Part shown: positions 45,659 to 56,010 of the stretch, one piece after another
How positions within the stretch are numbered: position 1 is the first letter of the stretch
Layout of the letters: every line of letters begins with the position of its first letter
From: Thermopolyspora flexuosa
Lineage (GTDB): Bacteria; Actinomycetota; Actinomycetes; Streptosporangiales; Streptosporangiaceae
NCBI RefSeq assembly: GCF_006716785.1
Contig: NZ_VFPQ01000001.1
Location: 1-64,000 of the forward strand
Direction: 5' to 3'
Length of the DNA stretch: 64,000 bases
Notes under the pieces: model-generated
Seen by the model: only the letters and a program-made list of their open reading frames with translations
Database searches by the model: none
What the model was told of the DNA's origin: nothing
Position numbers and translations under genes: made by a program

Positions 45659-46911
45659 GCGCGGTCGAGATCCTCCGGTTCGCGCTGCGCGGCCTGCTCG
45701 CCAACAAGCTGCGCAGCGCGCTCACCATGCTCGGCATCATGATCGGCGTCGCCGCGGTGATCCTGCTCGTCGCGGTGGGCCAGGGCACCTCGGACGCGAT
45801 CACGTCGAACATCGCCCGCCTCGGCTCGAACACGCTCACCGTCACCCCGTCGTTCACCGGCGGCATGCGCGGCCCGGGCGGCTTCGGCGGCGCCGGGCGG
45901 GCGGGCGCCACCGGCCCGCGTACCCAGGCCAAGCGGCTCAGCCTCGCCGACGCGCGGGCGCTCGCCGACGCCTCGGCCGCGCCGTCGGTGAAGACCGTGT
46001 CCCCGGTGGTGACCGCGGCCGCGCTCACCGCCACCTACGAGGGGGCGAGCCACACCATCGGCCGCCTCGTCGGGACGTACCCGAGCTACTTCGAGGCGTC
46101 GAACCGGCCGGTGGCGAGGGGCTCGTACTTCGTCAACGACGACGTGCTCGCCTCCCGCAAGCTCGCCGTGATCGGCACCACCGTGGCCGGGGCGCTGTTC
46201 GGCGAGGTGGATCCGGTCGGCAGGCAGATCACGATCAGCGGCGTGCCGTTCACCGTGGTCGGGGTGCTGAAGGAGACCGGCACCCAGGGCGTGCAGGACG
46301 CCGACGACATCGTGATCGCGCCGCTGCCCGCGGTGCAGCAGAGCCTCACCGGGTTCGGCCCGCTCGACCAGATCGTGGTGCAGGCGAAGAGCGCCGACGT
46401 GGTGGACGACGCCGAGGCGGAGATCACCGCGATCCTCAACGAGCGCCACGGCATCACCGGTACGGCGAGCCCCGACTACCGCATCCAGAACCAGGCGGCC
46501 CTGCAGGAGACGGTGAGCACCGCGGCCGGCACCTTCACCGTGCTGCTCGCCGCGATCGCCGGGATCAGCCTCGTGGTCGGCGGCATCGGCATCACGAACA
46601 TCATGCTCGTCACCGTGACCGAGCGGACCCGGGAGATCGGCATCCGCAAGGCGATCGGCGCGACCCGGGGCGCGATCCTCGGCCAGTTCCTCGCCGAGGC
46701 GACCATGCTCAGCCTCGCCGGCGGCCTGCTCGGCGTCGCCATCGGCGTGCTCGGCAGCCGGTTCACCATCGCCGGGATCCAGCCGGTGATCGTGCCGGGC
46801 TCGATCGTGGCGGCGCTCGGCGTGTCCGTGGCGATCGGCCTGTTCTTCGGCGTGTTCCCGGCGAACCGGGCGGCCAAGCTGCGCCCGATCGAGGCGCTGC
46901 GCCACGACTGA
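45655..46911 (+). CDS. ABC transporter permease (MacB/FtsX family)
   Basis: A 418-aa permease with the MacB topology: one N-terminal helix (LRSALTMLGIMIGVAAVILLVAVG, in part), a large extracytoplasmic MacB_PCD domain (about 50-270; GTYPSYFEASNRPV, GRQITISGVPFTVVGVL), then three C-terminal helices with ITNIMLVTVTERTREIGIRKAIGA, ending KLRPIEALRHD. A Gly/Arg-rich loop near residues 68-90 is unusual. Completes the adaptor-ATPase-permease exporter. Confidence 0.93.
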
Positions 46912-46971
46912 GCCACCACCGGCCGGTACGGCCCGGCGGCGCCCCCGCCGCGAAGGGAGAGGACCAGACAG

Positions 46972-47667
46972 ATGACCGCGACCAGACCCACACCCGACAG
47001 GCAGACCGGCGCCCGCCGGCCGGGGGAGGACCCGCTCGCCACCTCCCCGTTCGGCTCCGACGTCGACGCCGAGCTCGCCGCCGCCCCGCGCCGGGGCGTG
47101 TCGAAGGTGACGGTCGCGCTCGGCGCGGGCGTGATCTTCGTGGCGGGCGTGATCGTCGGCATCCAGGCGCACAAGGCGTTCGGCGGCGACGACGCCCGGG
47201 GTGGCGGGCAGGTCGCCGCGGGCGGGGGCGCGGCCCAGCGGCCCGGGGCGGCCGGCCAGGCGGCCCAGGGGCAGGGCGGCGGCTTCGGGCGCGGGCAGGG
47301 CGGCCGGGGCGGCGGCTTCGGCGGCGGCCCCGGCGGCGGGGCCACCATCGGCACGGTGAGCCGGGTCGACGGCGACACGATCTACCTGGAGACGATGCAG
47401 GGCACCACGGTCACCGTGCGCACCGGCGAGGACACCCGGATCCGGGTGACCAAGGACGGCACGGTCTCCGACCTGGAGCAGGGCACCACCGTGATCGTGC
47501 GCGGCACGCAGGCCGACGACGGCAGCGTCGACGCCACCGAGGTGAGCCAGGCCTCCGGGCGCGGCGGCGGCCCCGGGTTCGGCGGCGGGCCCGGGTTCGG
47601 CGGCGGGCCCGGCGGTGCGCCGGGCGGCGGCCGAGGCCGTGACGGTGGCCAGGGCGGCGCCGGATGA
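46972..47667 (+). CDS. membrane-anchored DUF5666-like protein
   Basis: A 231-aa protein with a cytoplasmic N-terminus, one membrane helix (about 44-66), a Gly/Gln-rich linker, a small beta domain (about 124-190; IGTVSRVDGDTIYLETMQG, TTVIVRGTQADDGSV) that looks like the OB-like DUF5666 fold, and a Gly/Pro/Phe-rich tail. ATG 46972 is preceded by GGGAGAGG. It follows the exporter permease by 60 bp and probably belongs to the same operon, perhaps as an accessory envelope component. Confidence 0.8.
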   Translation: MTATRPTPDRQTGARRPGEDPLATSPFGSDVDAELAAAPRRGVSKVTVALGAGVIFVAGVIVGIQAHKAFGGDDARGGGQVAAGGGAAQRPGAAGQAAQGQGGGFGRGQGGRGGGFGGGPGGGATIGTVSRVDGDTIYLETMQGTTVTVRTGEDTRIRVTKDGTVSDLEQGTTVIVRGTQADDGSVDATEVSQASGRGGGPGFGGGPGFGGGPGGAPGGGRGRDGGQGGAG

Positions 47668-47852
47668 CGGTGCGACCGCCCGACCAGGGCCGCCGGCCGT
47701 ACGGGACCGGCCGGGCGTGGGAGGGGATCCGCCGCCCGCCGGACACCCGCCCGGCCCCGGCCCCGCCGCGGCCGTGGTGGCCCGGCACCGGCGAGGCGCC
47801 CGGCCGCGACCCCGGGAAAGGATCAGGACCGGCGGACGGAGCGGAACGATGA
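47664..47852 (+). CDS. possible 62-aa Pro/Arg-rich peptide coupled at both ends
   Basis: ATG 47664 overlaps the preceding stop by 4 bp (ATGA), and its own stop overlaps the ATG of the next regulator gene by 4 bp (ATGA). The product is Pro/Gly/Arg-rich and low complexity, with no known family. Codon bias is good for about 50 codons and poor for the last 10. It may be a true coupling cistron that keeps ribosomes moving between genes, or a fortuitous frame. Confidence 0.35.
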   Translation: MTVRPPDQGRRPYGTGRAWEGIRRPPDTRPAPAPPRPWWPGTGEAPGRDPGKGSGPADGAER

Positions 47853-48580
47853 CCAGCGCGAACGCCACCATCAGGCGGCCCGAGGGCCTCCTGCTCGTGG
47901 TCGACGACGAGCCGAACATCCGGGAGCTGCTCTCGGCGAGCCTGCGCCACGCCGGGTTCGACGTGGTCACCGCGGCGGACGGGCGCGAGGCGCTGCAGCT
48001 CGCCGAGCGCTGCCGCCCCGACCTCGTCGTGCTCGACGTGATGCTCCCCGACCTCGACGGGTTCGCGGTGGCGAACCGGCTGCGCGCGAGCGTGCGATGG
48101 CTCCCGGTGGTGTTCCTCACCGCCCGGGACGCCACCGAGGACAAGATCCTCGGCCTCGGCCTCGGGGACGACTACGTGACCAAGCCGTTCAGCCTCGAGG
48201 AGATGCTCGCCCGCATCCGCGCGGTGCTGCGCCGCAGCCGGGGCGAGCACACCCTTCCGGCCCGGCTCCAGGTCGCCGACCTCGAGCTCGACGAGGAGAC
48301 CCGCCGGGTGTGGCGGGCGGGCAGGCAGGTACGGCTCTCGCCGACCGAGTTCAAGCTGCTCCGCTACTTCATGCGCAACGCGGGCCGGGCGCTGTCGAAG
48401 GCGCAGATCCTCGAGCACGTCTGGCACTACGACTTCGGCGGCGACCACAACGTGGTCGAGTCCTACGTCTCCTACCTCCGCCGCAAGGTCGACAACCGGG
48501 AGCCGCGCCTCATCCACACCCTGCGCGGCGTCGGCTACGTGCTGCGCGCCCCCCGCGAGCCGGAGCCCTGCTCGGACTAG
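47849..48580 (+). CDS. kinase-less OmpR-type response regulator
   Basis: A 243-aa regulator close to the one at 39274, with VVDDEPNIRELLSASLRHAGF, phosphoacceptor Asp63 (VVLDVMLPD) and C-terminal winged helix (LSPTEFKLLRYFMRNAGRAL, HTLRGVGYVLRAP). No kinase gene follows. In the conserved segment before the active-site lysine it reads GLGLGDDYVTKPF where its paralogue has GLTLGGDDYVTKPF, so one residue is missing. It may be phosphorylated by the kinase at 40009 and is placed to regulate the exporter operon. Confidence 0.9.
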   Translation: MTSANATIRRPEGLLLVVDDEPNIRELLSASLRHAGFDVVTAADGREALQLAERCRPDLVVLDVMLPDLDGFAVANRLRASVRWLPVVFLTARDATEDKILGLGLGDDYVTKPFSLEEMLARIRAVLRRSRGEHTLPARLQVADLELDEETRRVWRAGRQVRLSPTEFKLLRYFMRNAGRALSKAQILEHVWHYDFGGDHNVVESYVSYLRRKVDNREPRLIHTLRGVGYVLRAPREPEPCSD

Positions 48581-48682
48581 GCGACCCGGCGGCATCGGAC
48601 ACCGGTACGGCCGGCCGTACCGGTGTCCGGCACCGTGCCGTGCGGTGCGCCCGGCGTGGCATCGATCCCGCGGGCGGGCCGG

Positions 48683-49774
48683 TCACTCAGCGGGCTTGGC
48701 GGGGTCCTTCGCCGGCTCGGCGGCCAGGTCCTGGATCGGGTCCGGGGTGGCGGCGCGGGCGGAGATCTGGCGCGGGCCCGCGCTCTCCTCGGCCTCGGCC
48801 TTCGCCTGCGCGGCGGCCTGCTCGGCCTGGCGGGCGGCCTCGACCGCGGCGGCGGCCGACGCGGCGGTGGCGGCGTTCTGCTGCTCGGTGGTGGCGGCGC
48901 GCGGCAGCGACTCGGTGAACGCCTTCGACACGCTCTGCAGCGCGGCGGTCACCTCGCTCGGGATGACCCAGAACGTGTTGCCCTGGCCCTGCGCGAGCTG
49001 CGGCAGGATCTGCAGGTACTGGTAGGCGAGCAGCTTGGGGTCCGGGTCGTTGCGGTGCACGGCCTGGAAGACCTGGTCGATCGCCTTCGCCTGGCCGTCC
49101 GCCCGGAGGATGAGGGCGGACCGCTCACCCTCGGCGCGCAGGATCGCGCTCTGCTTCTCACCCTCGGCGGTGAGGATCTGCGACTGACGCTGGCCCTCGG
49201 CGGTGAGGATCGCGGCGCGCTTGTCCCGCTCGGCGCGCATCTGCTTCTCCATCGCCTCTTTGATCGTCTTCGGCGGGTCGATCGCCTTGATCTCGACGCG
49301 GTTGACCCGGATGCCCCACTTGCCGGTCGCCTCGTCGAGCACGCCGCGCAGCTGGCTGTTGATCGTGTCCCGGGAGGTGAGCGTCTTCTCCAGGTCCATG
49401 CCGCCGATGACGTTCCGCAGCGTGGTCACGGTGAGCTGCTCGATCGCCTGGATGTAGTTGGCGATCTCGTACTCGGCGGCGCGCGGGTCGGTGACCTGGA
49501 AGTACAGGACGGTGTCGATGTCGACGACGAGGTTGTCCTCGGTGATGACCGGCTGCGGCCGGAACGACACGACCTGCTCGCGAAGGTCGATCAGCGGCCG
49601 GACCCGGTCCACGTAGGGGATGACGAAGTTGAGGCCGGGTTCGAGGGTGCGGAAGTACCGGCCGAGCCGTTCCACGTTCGCGGCGCGGGCCTGCGGAACG
49701 ATGCGCACCGCCTTCAGCACGGTGACGATGGCGAGGAACGCGACGACGATACCGGCGATCAGGGCGGCGTCCAT
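48683..49774 (-). CDS. SPFH/band-7 (stomatin-like, QmcA family) membrane protein
   Basis: A 363-aa scaffold protein: short N-terminal membrane helix (about 5-22), SPFH domain (IVPQARAANVERLGRYFRTL, then DIDTVLYFQVTDPRAAEYEI), a coiled coil of Ala/Glu heptads with repeats QRQSQILTAEGEKQSAILRAEGER, quoted here in short form, and an Ala/Glu/Pro-rich tail. Such proteins form large membrane microdomain assemblies. An NfeD gene lies 5 bp upstream, the usual partner. Confidence 0.92.
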   Translation of the reverse strand: MDAALIAGIVVAFLAIVTVLKAVRIVPQARAANVERLGRYFRTLEPGLNFVIPYVDRVRPLIDLREQVVSFRPQPVITEDNLVVDIDTVLYFQVTDPRAAEYEIANYIQAIEQLTVTTLRNVIGGMDLEKTLTSRDTINSQLRGVLDEATGKWGIRVNRVEIKAIDPPKTIKEAMEKQMRAERDKRAAILTAEGQRQSQILTAEGEKQSAILRAEGERSALILRADGQAKAIDQVFQAVHRNDPDPKLLAYQYLQILPQLAQGQGNTFWVIPSEVTAALQSVSKAFTESLPRAATTEQQNAATAASAAAAVEAARQAEQAAAQAKAEAEESAGPRQISARAATPDPIQDLAAEPAKDPAKPAE

Positions 49775-49778
49775 CGAA

Positions 49779-50210
49779 TCACTCCCTGGGGTAGACGAGG
49801 GCGGTGGCTCCCTCGATCTCCATCACGTCCACGGTGGTGCCGACGGGGATGACGATCGACTCGTCGTAGGAGCGGGCCGACCACTCCTCCCCGTCGATCC
49901 GCACCCTGCCGTCGCGGGCGGTCACCTCACGGACGACGTACGCCGGTTTGCCGACGAGGGCCGAGACGCCGAAGCGCCGCGGCGGCGGCTGGATCATGTG
50001 CCGCCGGGCGATCGGCCGGACGACCCACAGTCCCGCGATCGACGCGACCACGAACACGATCAGCTGAACGGGCACCGGCACCCCGAGGGCCGCGGTCACG
50101 GCGGTCAATGTGGCCGCCAGGCCGAGCAGTCCCAGGGCCGCCGTCAACGTGAAGACCTCGGCGATGCCCAGCACCGCCGCGAGAATCAGCCACAAGACCC
50201 ACGAGTCCAC
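49779..50210 (-). CDS. NfeD family membrane protein
   Basis: A 143-aa protein with about three N-terminal membrane helices (VLWLILAAVLGIAEVF, GLLGLAATLTAVTAAL, VQLIVFVVASIAGLWVV) and a C-terminal OB fold (about 80-143; LVGKPAYVVREV, RVRIDGEEWSARS). GTG 50210 start. It is first in a two-gene operon with the SPFH gene, which is the conserved partnership of short NfeD proteins. Confidence 0.92.
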   Translation of the reverse strand: MDSWVLWLILAAVLGIAEVFTLTAALGLLGLAATLTAVTAALGVPVPVQLIVFVVASIAGLWVVRPIARRHMIQPPPRRFGVSALVGKPAYVVREVTARDGRVRIDGEEWSARSYDESIVIPVGTTVDVMEIEGATALVYPRE

Positions 50211-50647
50211 TGTCCCGGCCTCCTAGACGGAGAACGTCTCGCGACACCGGATGGTTCCGCTCTCCCCCTGACCACCGTAACTCCACCGGAGAGCGTTATC
50301 ACGATGGGAAAAGAGGTTCAAGGGTCAAACCTCCCCGCCCTCGGGCCCGCGAAACGGAGGCGGGGGTGCGCGCGGCCGGAAAACGCCCTGCCGAGGTGCC
50401 GACCGCCTGGCCGAATGCCCAGGTCAGCGGCTGGTATGGCAGGTTCGCGAGGGAAAATTCCCGATGCCTGTTGAAAAAATTGGGACGAGGTGCGGCGCGG
50501 TACCCGGGGGACGGCCGCCCGGCCATTTCGGCGCGCCGCCACGGCCGTGCCCGGCCGGGGAAATGATCGTTTCCATGGGCGCCCGTTTCCGGTCCGGGCC
50601 CGGGCGGGCCGGACGGCGATTTCCCGCGGCCCGGGGCCGTGCGGCGC
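50211..50647. other. intergenic stretch with no recognised feature
   Basis: About 440 bp between the NfeD start and the EF-hand stop, both leftward. Open frames here have no consistent codon bias. It presumably contains the NfeD promoter. Confidence 0.4.
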
Positions 50648-50854
50648 TCAGCGGGCCGAGGCGAGGTACGCGGAGAACTCGTCGAGGTTGATCCGGCCGT
50701 CGCCGTCCGCGTCGATGGTGGCGATCGCCGCCTGGGCGGCCTCCAGGGTGATCGGCTGCCCGAGGACCTCCATGAGCCGCGCGAACTCCTGCGCCGAGAT
50801 CAGGCCGTCGCCGTCGGCGTCCACGAGGTCGAAGGTCGCCGCGTACTCGCTCAC
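50648..50854 (-). CDS. 68-aa EF-hand calcium-binding protein
   Basis: A small soluble calmodulin-like protein with two canonical EF-hand loops, DADGDGLISAQEF (about residues 12-24) and DADGDGRINLDEF (about 48-60), both with acidic residues at loop positions 1, 3, 5 and 12, so both should bind calcium. GTG 50854 has GAGGAA upstream. Similar mini-calmodulins occur in Streptomyces, where they act as calcium buffers or sensors; the role here is unknown. Confidence 0.9.
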   Translation of the reverse strand: MSEYAATFDLVDADGDGLISAQEFARLMEVLGQPITLEAAQAAIATIDADGDGRINLDEFSAYLASAR

Positions 50855-50975
50855 TGTGGTTCCTCGCTTTCGCCGGGGCCGGTGGTGCGCAGGTGGATCT
50901 GTAGCGTAGCGAGGACAAAGCGGTGGTTTCCGGTGTTTTCCGGGAATCGCCGCCGGTCCGGTACGGCCCGCCGGG

Positions 50976-51428
50976 TCAGCCCGCGGGCGAGCCCGCCGCG
51001 CCGTCCGCCGCGGCCGCGTGCGGCGGGGCCGCGGGGCGCCGCATGCGCAGCCGTACCACCGAGCCCCGGTCGTCGGTGGCGATCTCCACGGTGTCGCACA
51101 GCTCGCGCATGAGCCACAGGCCGTACCCGCGCGGCGCGCCGGGCGGGGGCGGGGACATGCCCGCGTCCGGATCGGTGAGCAGCCCGGCGGTGTCGCTGAT
51201 CTCCGCGACGACGTGCTCGGCGTCGCACCCGAGCGCGAGCGTGCCCGGGCCGTCGGTGTGGTCGAGCACGTTGCCGAGCGCCTCGTTCACCGCGAGCACG
51301 AAGTCCATGCGCCGCCGCTCGTCGAAGCCGAGCGAGGCGAGGTAGTCGTCCACCTGCCGGCGGAGGAAGGAGAGGTCCTCGTTGATCGGATAGCGGAGGA
51401 ACGCGCCTCGCTCGGGTGGTCCGGACAT
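50976..51428 (-). CDS. RsbW/SpoIIAB-like ATP-binding regulator
   Basis: A 150-aa HATPase_c_2 protein of the anti-sigma-factor kinase type. N-box AVNEALGNVLDHTDG and G-box RGYGLWLMRELCDTVEI are clear; YPINEDLSFLRRQVDDYLASL is the usual N-terminal strand-helix. The tail is Ala/Pro-rich. ATG 51428 has TGAGGTG five bases upstream. No sigma factor or anti-anti-sigma gene is adjacent, so its partner is unknown. Confidence 0.88.
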   Translation of the reverse strand: MSGPPERGAFLRYPINEDLSFLRRQVDDYLASLGFDERRRMDFVLAVNEALGNVLDHTDGPGTLALGCDAEHVVAEISDTAGLLTDPDAGMSPPPPGAPRGYGLWLMRELCDTVEIATDDRGSVVRLRMRRPAAPPHAAAADGAAGSPAG

Positions 51429-51581
51429 GGGCACCTCACGGCGACGGCCGTCCGCGGCGAAGCGGCGGCGGCTTCGGGGGCGGCGATGGGGGCATGGCGC
51501 CCGCGCGTATTCACCTTAGGACACCGCGGTTGTACGGCGCGTGCCCGGGGTGCCGGCGGATCCGGCGTGGCGGTGGGCGGC

Positions 51582-53162
<1,581 letters not shown>

Positions 53163-53356
53163 GGCTAGATACTCACCCGACAACACGGGATCCGGCGATG
53201 ATTTCCCGCCCGAGTCGCGCGAACGGCCGATCGCGCCGCCGGCTCCGCCCGGGCCGGGGAAGCACCGCGCCGGCCCTCGCGCGAGGGCCGGCGGGCAGAG
53301 GCGCCGGGGCCGGGCCGCGGGGGCCATCCCGGCCGCAGGCGCCCGGGAACGCGGCG

Positions 53357-54358
53357 TCACGCCGACTCACGCACCACCAGTTCCGCCGGGAGGATCGGGT
53401 TCTGGTCCGGGGTGGAGCCGGAGATGCCGGAGAGCAGCAGGCGGACGCCGACCGCCGCGAGGTCCTCGATCGGCTGACGCACGGTGGTGAGCGGGGGCCG
53501 GGTGTGCCGGGCGAGCGGCACGTCGTCGAAGCCGATCACGGCGACGTCGTCGGGCACCTTGCGGCCGGTCTCCCGCAGCACGTTGATCGCCGCGGCCGCC
53601 ATCGTGTCCGAGGCGGCGAAGATGGCGTCGAGGTTCGGCATGCGCTGGAGCAGCCAGCGGGTGGCGTGCACGCCCGAGGCGTGGGTGAAGTCCCCGTACG
53701 CCACGGGCACGTCGTGGACGCCCGCCTCGTTGAGCCGGGTGCGGAAGCCGTCGATGCGCTGGCGGGCGGCGGGCAGGTTCGCCGAGCCGCCGATCATGGT
53801 GATGTGCCTGCGACCCTGCAGCAGCAGGTGCTCGGCCGCCTGGCGCGCTCCGTCCGCGTTGTCGACGTCGATGAAGGGCATCTCGAGGCCGTCCGGCGGC
53901 CGGCCGATGCACCGCACCGGGACGCCGGAGGCGGCGAGGGTGACCGCGAGCGGGTGCCCCGACCGGGCACCCACGAGGAGGACGCCGCTCACCGCGCCGG
54001 CGACGAGCGGCGTGGCCACGGTGGACACCGTGGTGGCGGCGGCGCTCATCACCATCGTCGCGATTCCGTTCTTGCCCAGGGCGTCCTCGATGGCGGCGAG
54101 TAGGCGTGCGTAGAAGGGTTCGGCGAACACGCGATGGATGGGATCGCAGACCACGGCGGCGACCAGGCGGTCGGAGCGCCGGGGGGAGGAGCCGCGCGGC
54201 GCCCTGCGCCGCACGTAACCGAGCCGTGAGATGGCCTCGTGGACCTGCCGGCGTGCCGAAGTGCTCACCCGTACCGAGCCGGTGAGCACCCGGGAGGCCG
54301 TAGCCGGCGAAACCCCCGCCGCTGCCGCAACCTGCGCGAGGGTGGGCTGTTCTGCCAT
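53357..54358 (-). CDS. LacI family transcriptional repressor
   Basis: A 333-aa repressor: HTH and hinge (PTLAQVAAAAGVSPATASRV, about residues 5-60), then a periplasmic-binding-protein-like sensor domain (VVCDPIHRVFAEPFYARLL to the C-terminus) with HITMIGGSANLPAARQRIDGF and DAIFAASDTMAAAAI. ATG 54358 is preceded by GAGGAGAG. A perfect 14-bp LacI-type operator lies 22 bp upstream, so it probably represses itself. No sugar transporter or glycosidase is adjacent; the ligand is likely a sugar or oligosaccharide. The HTH differs from what I remember of CelR/CebR (GRGTVSRVING), so I do not assign that name. Confidence 0.92.
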   Translation of the reverse strand: MAEQPTLAQVAAAAGVSPATASRVLTGSVRVSTSARRQVHEAISRLGYVRRRAPRGSSPRRSDRLVAAVVCDPIHRVFAEPFYARLLAAIEDALGKNGIATMVMSAAATTVSTVATPLVAGAVSGVLLVGARSGHPLAVTLAASGVPVRCIGRPPDGLEMPFIDVDNADGARQAAEHLLLQGRRHITMIGGSANLPAARQRIDGFRTRLNEAGVHDVPVAYGDFTHASGVHATRWLLQRMPNLDAIFAASDTMAAAAINVLRETGRKVPDDVAVIGFDDVPLARHTRPPLTTVRQPIEDLAAVGVRLLLSGISGSTPDQNPILPAELVVRESA

Positions 54359-54379
54359 GGACTCTCCTCGACGAAGGCG

Positions 54380-54393
54380 TGGGAGCGCTCCCA
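54380..54393. promoter_or_regulatory. LacI-type operator TGGGAGCGCTCCCA
   Basis: A perfect 14-bp palindrome identical to the CebR/CelR box known from Streptomyces and Thermobifida cellulase regulation. It lies 22 bp upstream of the repressor start, where it would block its own promoter. Confidence 0.85.
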
Positions 54394-54957
54394 AGACAGT
54401 AGCACTGATTGCGGCCCGTTTACAGACATTGCGTTAAGAGGAATGTTCTAGGACCTTTTAGCGACCTTTCCAAACATTGCCGGGCAAGTTCGCGAAAAGC
54501 TTCTTGTCAAGAAGTGGAATGTAAGATCACGATGGGGATCCGGGAGGTCCCCATGATCAAACTCGTCCACCGCCGCCGCCGCGCGGCGTTCCGGTGCGGC
54601 GCGGGCCGCCGCCCGCGTGCGTCCGGACCCGGCCCGCCGGCCACCCGATCACGTGGCCGGTCACGGGCGCGCCGTACGGCAGGCCACCGGGCGACGGGCG
54701 GCGCGGACCTGCGGCGCGGCCGGCGCCGGGCCGGTACGGGCCACGCCCCGGATTATCCTCCCCGCCCCGTCGTGCCGATCGCCCGCCTGGGCCGTATCGC
54801 ACGGTGGCACGCGGAGCCGTACCGCGCCGCGCGATCCGGCGCGCTGTGCGGGGCGGCCGTGAAAGTGCCTGGTGGGACGCTGAAATCCGGCGCGAGTTTG
54901 ACCATTATTAGTCACTTCCCACACCATTTGACGCTCACGGGTGATGGAGGTGAGGCA
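54394..54957. other. 560-bp gap between divergent regulator genes
   Basis: No gene is supported; frames here lack codon bias. The right end is AT-rich (about 54895-54935) with TTGACC at 54898-54903, which may belong to the promoter of the HxlR-type gene at 54958. Confidence 0.4.
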
Positions 54958-55971
54958 GTGGGAACGGGGGCGGCCCTCCCCAGCGCGATCGGCCAGGCGT
55001 TACTCGCCCTCGGCGATCAGTGGACGCTGCTGATCCTGCAGCGCGGGCTCACCAAGCAGGTGCGGCGGTTCGCCGACTGGCGGGACGAGCTGGGCATGTC
55101 CGAGTCGGTGCTGTCCGCCCGGCTCAAGGAGATGGTGGCCGGAGGGCTGCTCGAGCAGGTCGCGTACACCAGCGGCGGCACCCGTCACGAGTACCGGCTC
55201 ACCCCGCGCGCGGCCGAGCTGTGGCCGATGCTCGTCGCGATCTGGTCGTGGGAGCGCACCTGGGTCCACCATCCCGATCCGCCGCCCGACCTCATCCACC
55301 AGGTGTGCGGGGCCCGGGCCGACGCGGTGCTCGGCTGCGGGGCCTGCGGCACCGCGTTCGTCACCGCCCGCGACACCGCGACCGAGCGCGGCAGGGAGGC
55401 CACGTTCGCCCAGGTCGCGGTCGCCCGCCACCACCGCAGGACGGTGCGCGAGCGGCTGCCCGACGACGCGCTGTCCTACCTGCCGGAGACGATGGCGATC
55501 CTCGGCGACCGGTGGAGCACGGTGGTGCTCGCCGCCGCCTTCCTCGGCATCCGGCGGTTCGCCGACTTCCAGGCCGAGCTGGGCATCGCCCCCTCGGTGC
55601 TCAGCGACCGGCTGCGCCGGTTCGTCGAGGCCGACGTGCTCGCCCGGGTGCCGACCCCGAGCGCGCGGCCGCAGTACCGGCTGACCGACAAGGGGCTGTC
55701 GTTCTTCCCGGTGTTCGCGTTCCTCGTCGACTGGGCCCGGCGCTGGTACACCGGCGCGCCCGGCACCGAGCTGACCATCCGGCACACAGGCTGCGGGTCG
55801 GTGCTCGTGCCGGTGCTGCGCTGCACCGCGTGCGGCCGGGTCATGGAGCGCGACGCCGTGCGCTTCGACATCCCGACGCCGGGGCACGACGCGGCGGCGG
55901 AGCCCTGCCCGGCGATGCGGGAGGCGGGCCGGCGCCGGTGCCGGCGCAGCCGCGCCGCCTGCCGCATCTGA
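54958..55971 (+). CDS. tandem HxlR-type transcriptional regulator
   Basis: A 337-aa protein made of two HxlR winged-helix units in one chain. Unit 1 (about 8-125): ALGDQWTLLILQRGLTKQVR, RRFADWRDELGMSESVLSAR, YRLTPRAAELWPMLVAIW, then CGACG. Unit 2 (about 175-305): ILGDRWSTVVLAAAFLGIRR, RRFADFQAELGIAPSVLSDR, YRLTDKGLSFFPVFAFLVDW, then CTACG. Each unit ends in a CxxC that may bind zinc. GTG 54958 has an excellent GGAGGTGAGG upstream. A single chain could bind a two-fold operator without dimerising. Target unknown. Confidence 0.9.
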   Translation: MGTGAALPSAIGQALLALGDQWTLLILQRGLTKQVRRFADWRDELGMSESVLSARLKEMVAGGLLEQVAYTSGGTRHEYRLTPRAAELWPMLVAIWSWERTWVHHPDPPPDLIHQVCGARADAVLGCGACGTAFVTARDTATERGREATFAQVAVARHHRRTVRERLPDDALSYLPETMAILGDRWSTVVLAAAFLGIRRFADFQAELGIAPSVLSDRLRRFVEADVLARVPTPSARPQYRLTDKGLSFFPVFAFLVDWARRWYTGAPGTELTIRHTGCGSVLVPVLRCTACGRVMERDAVRFDIPTPGHDAAAEPCPAMREAGRRRCRRSRAACRI

Positions 55972-56010
55972 CGGCCGCGGCGGCCGGTGCTCACAAGCAG
56001 GCCTTGCCGG

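Noticed and set aside
53357-54358. Naming the LacI repressor celR or cebR because of its operator
   Set aside because: The operator is shared by many LacI regulators and the recognition helix differs from the CelR/CebR type as I remember it.
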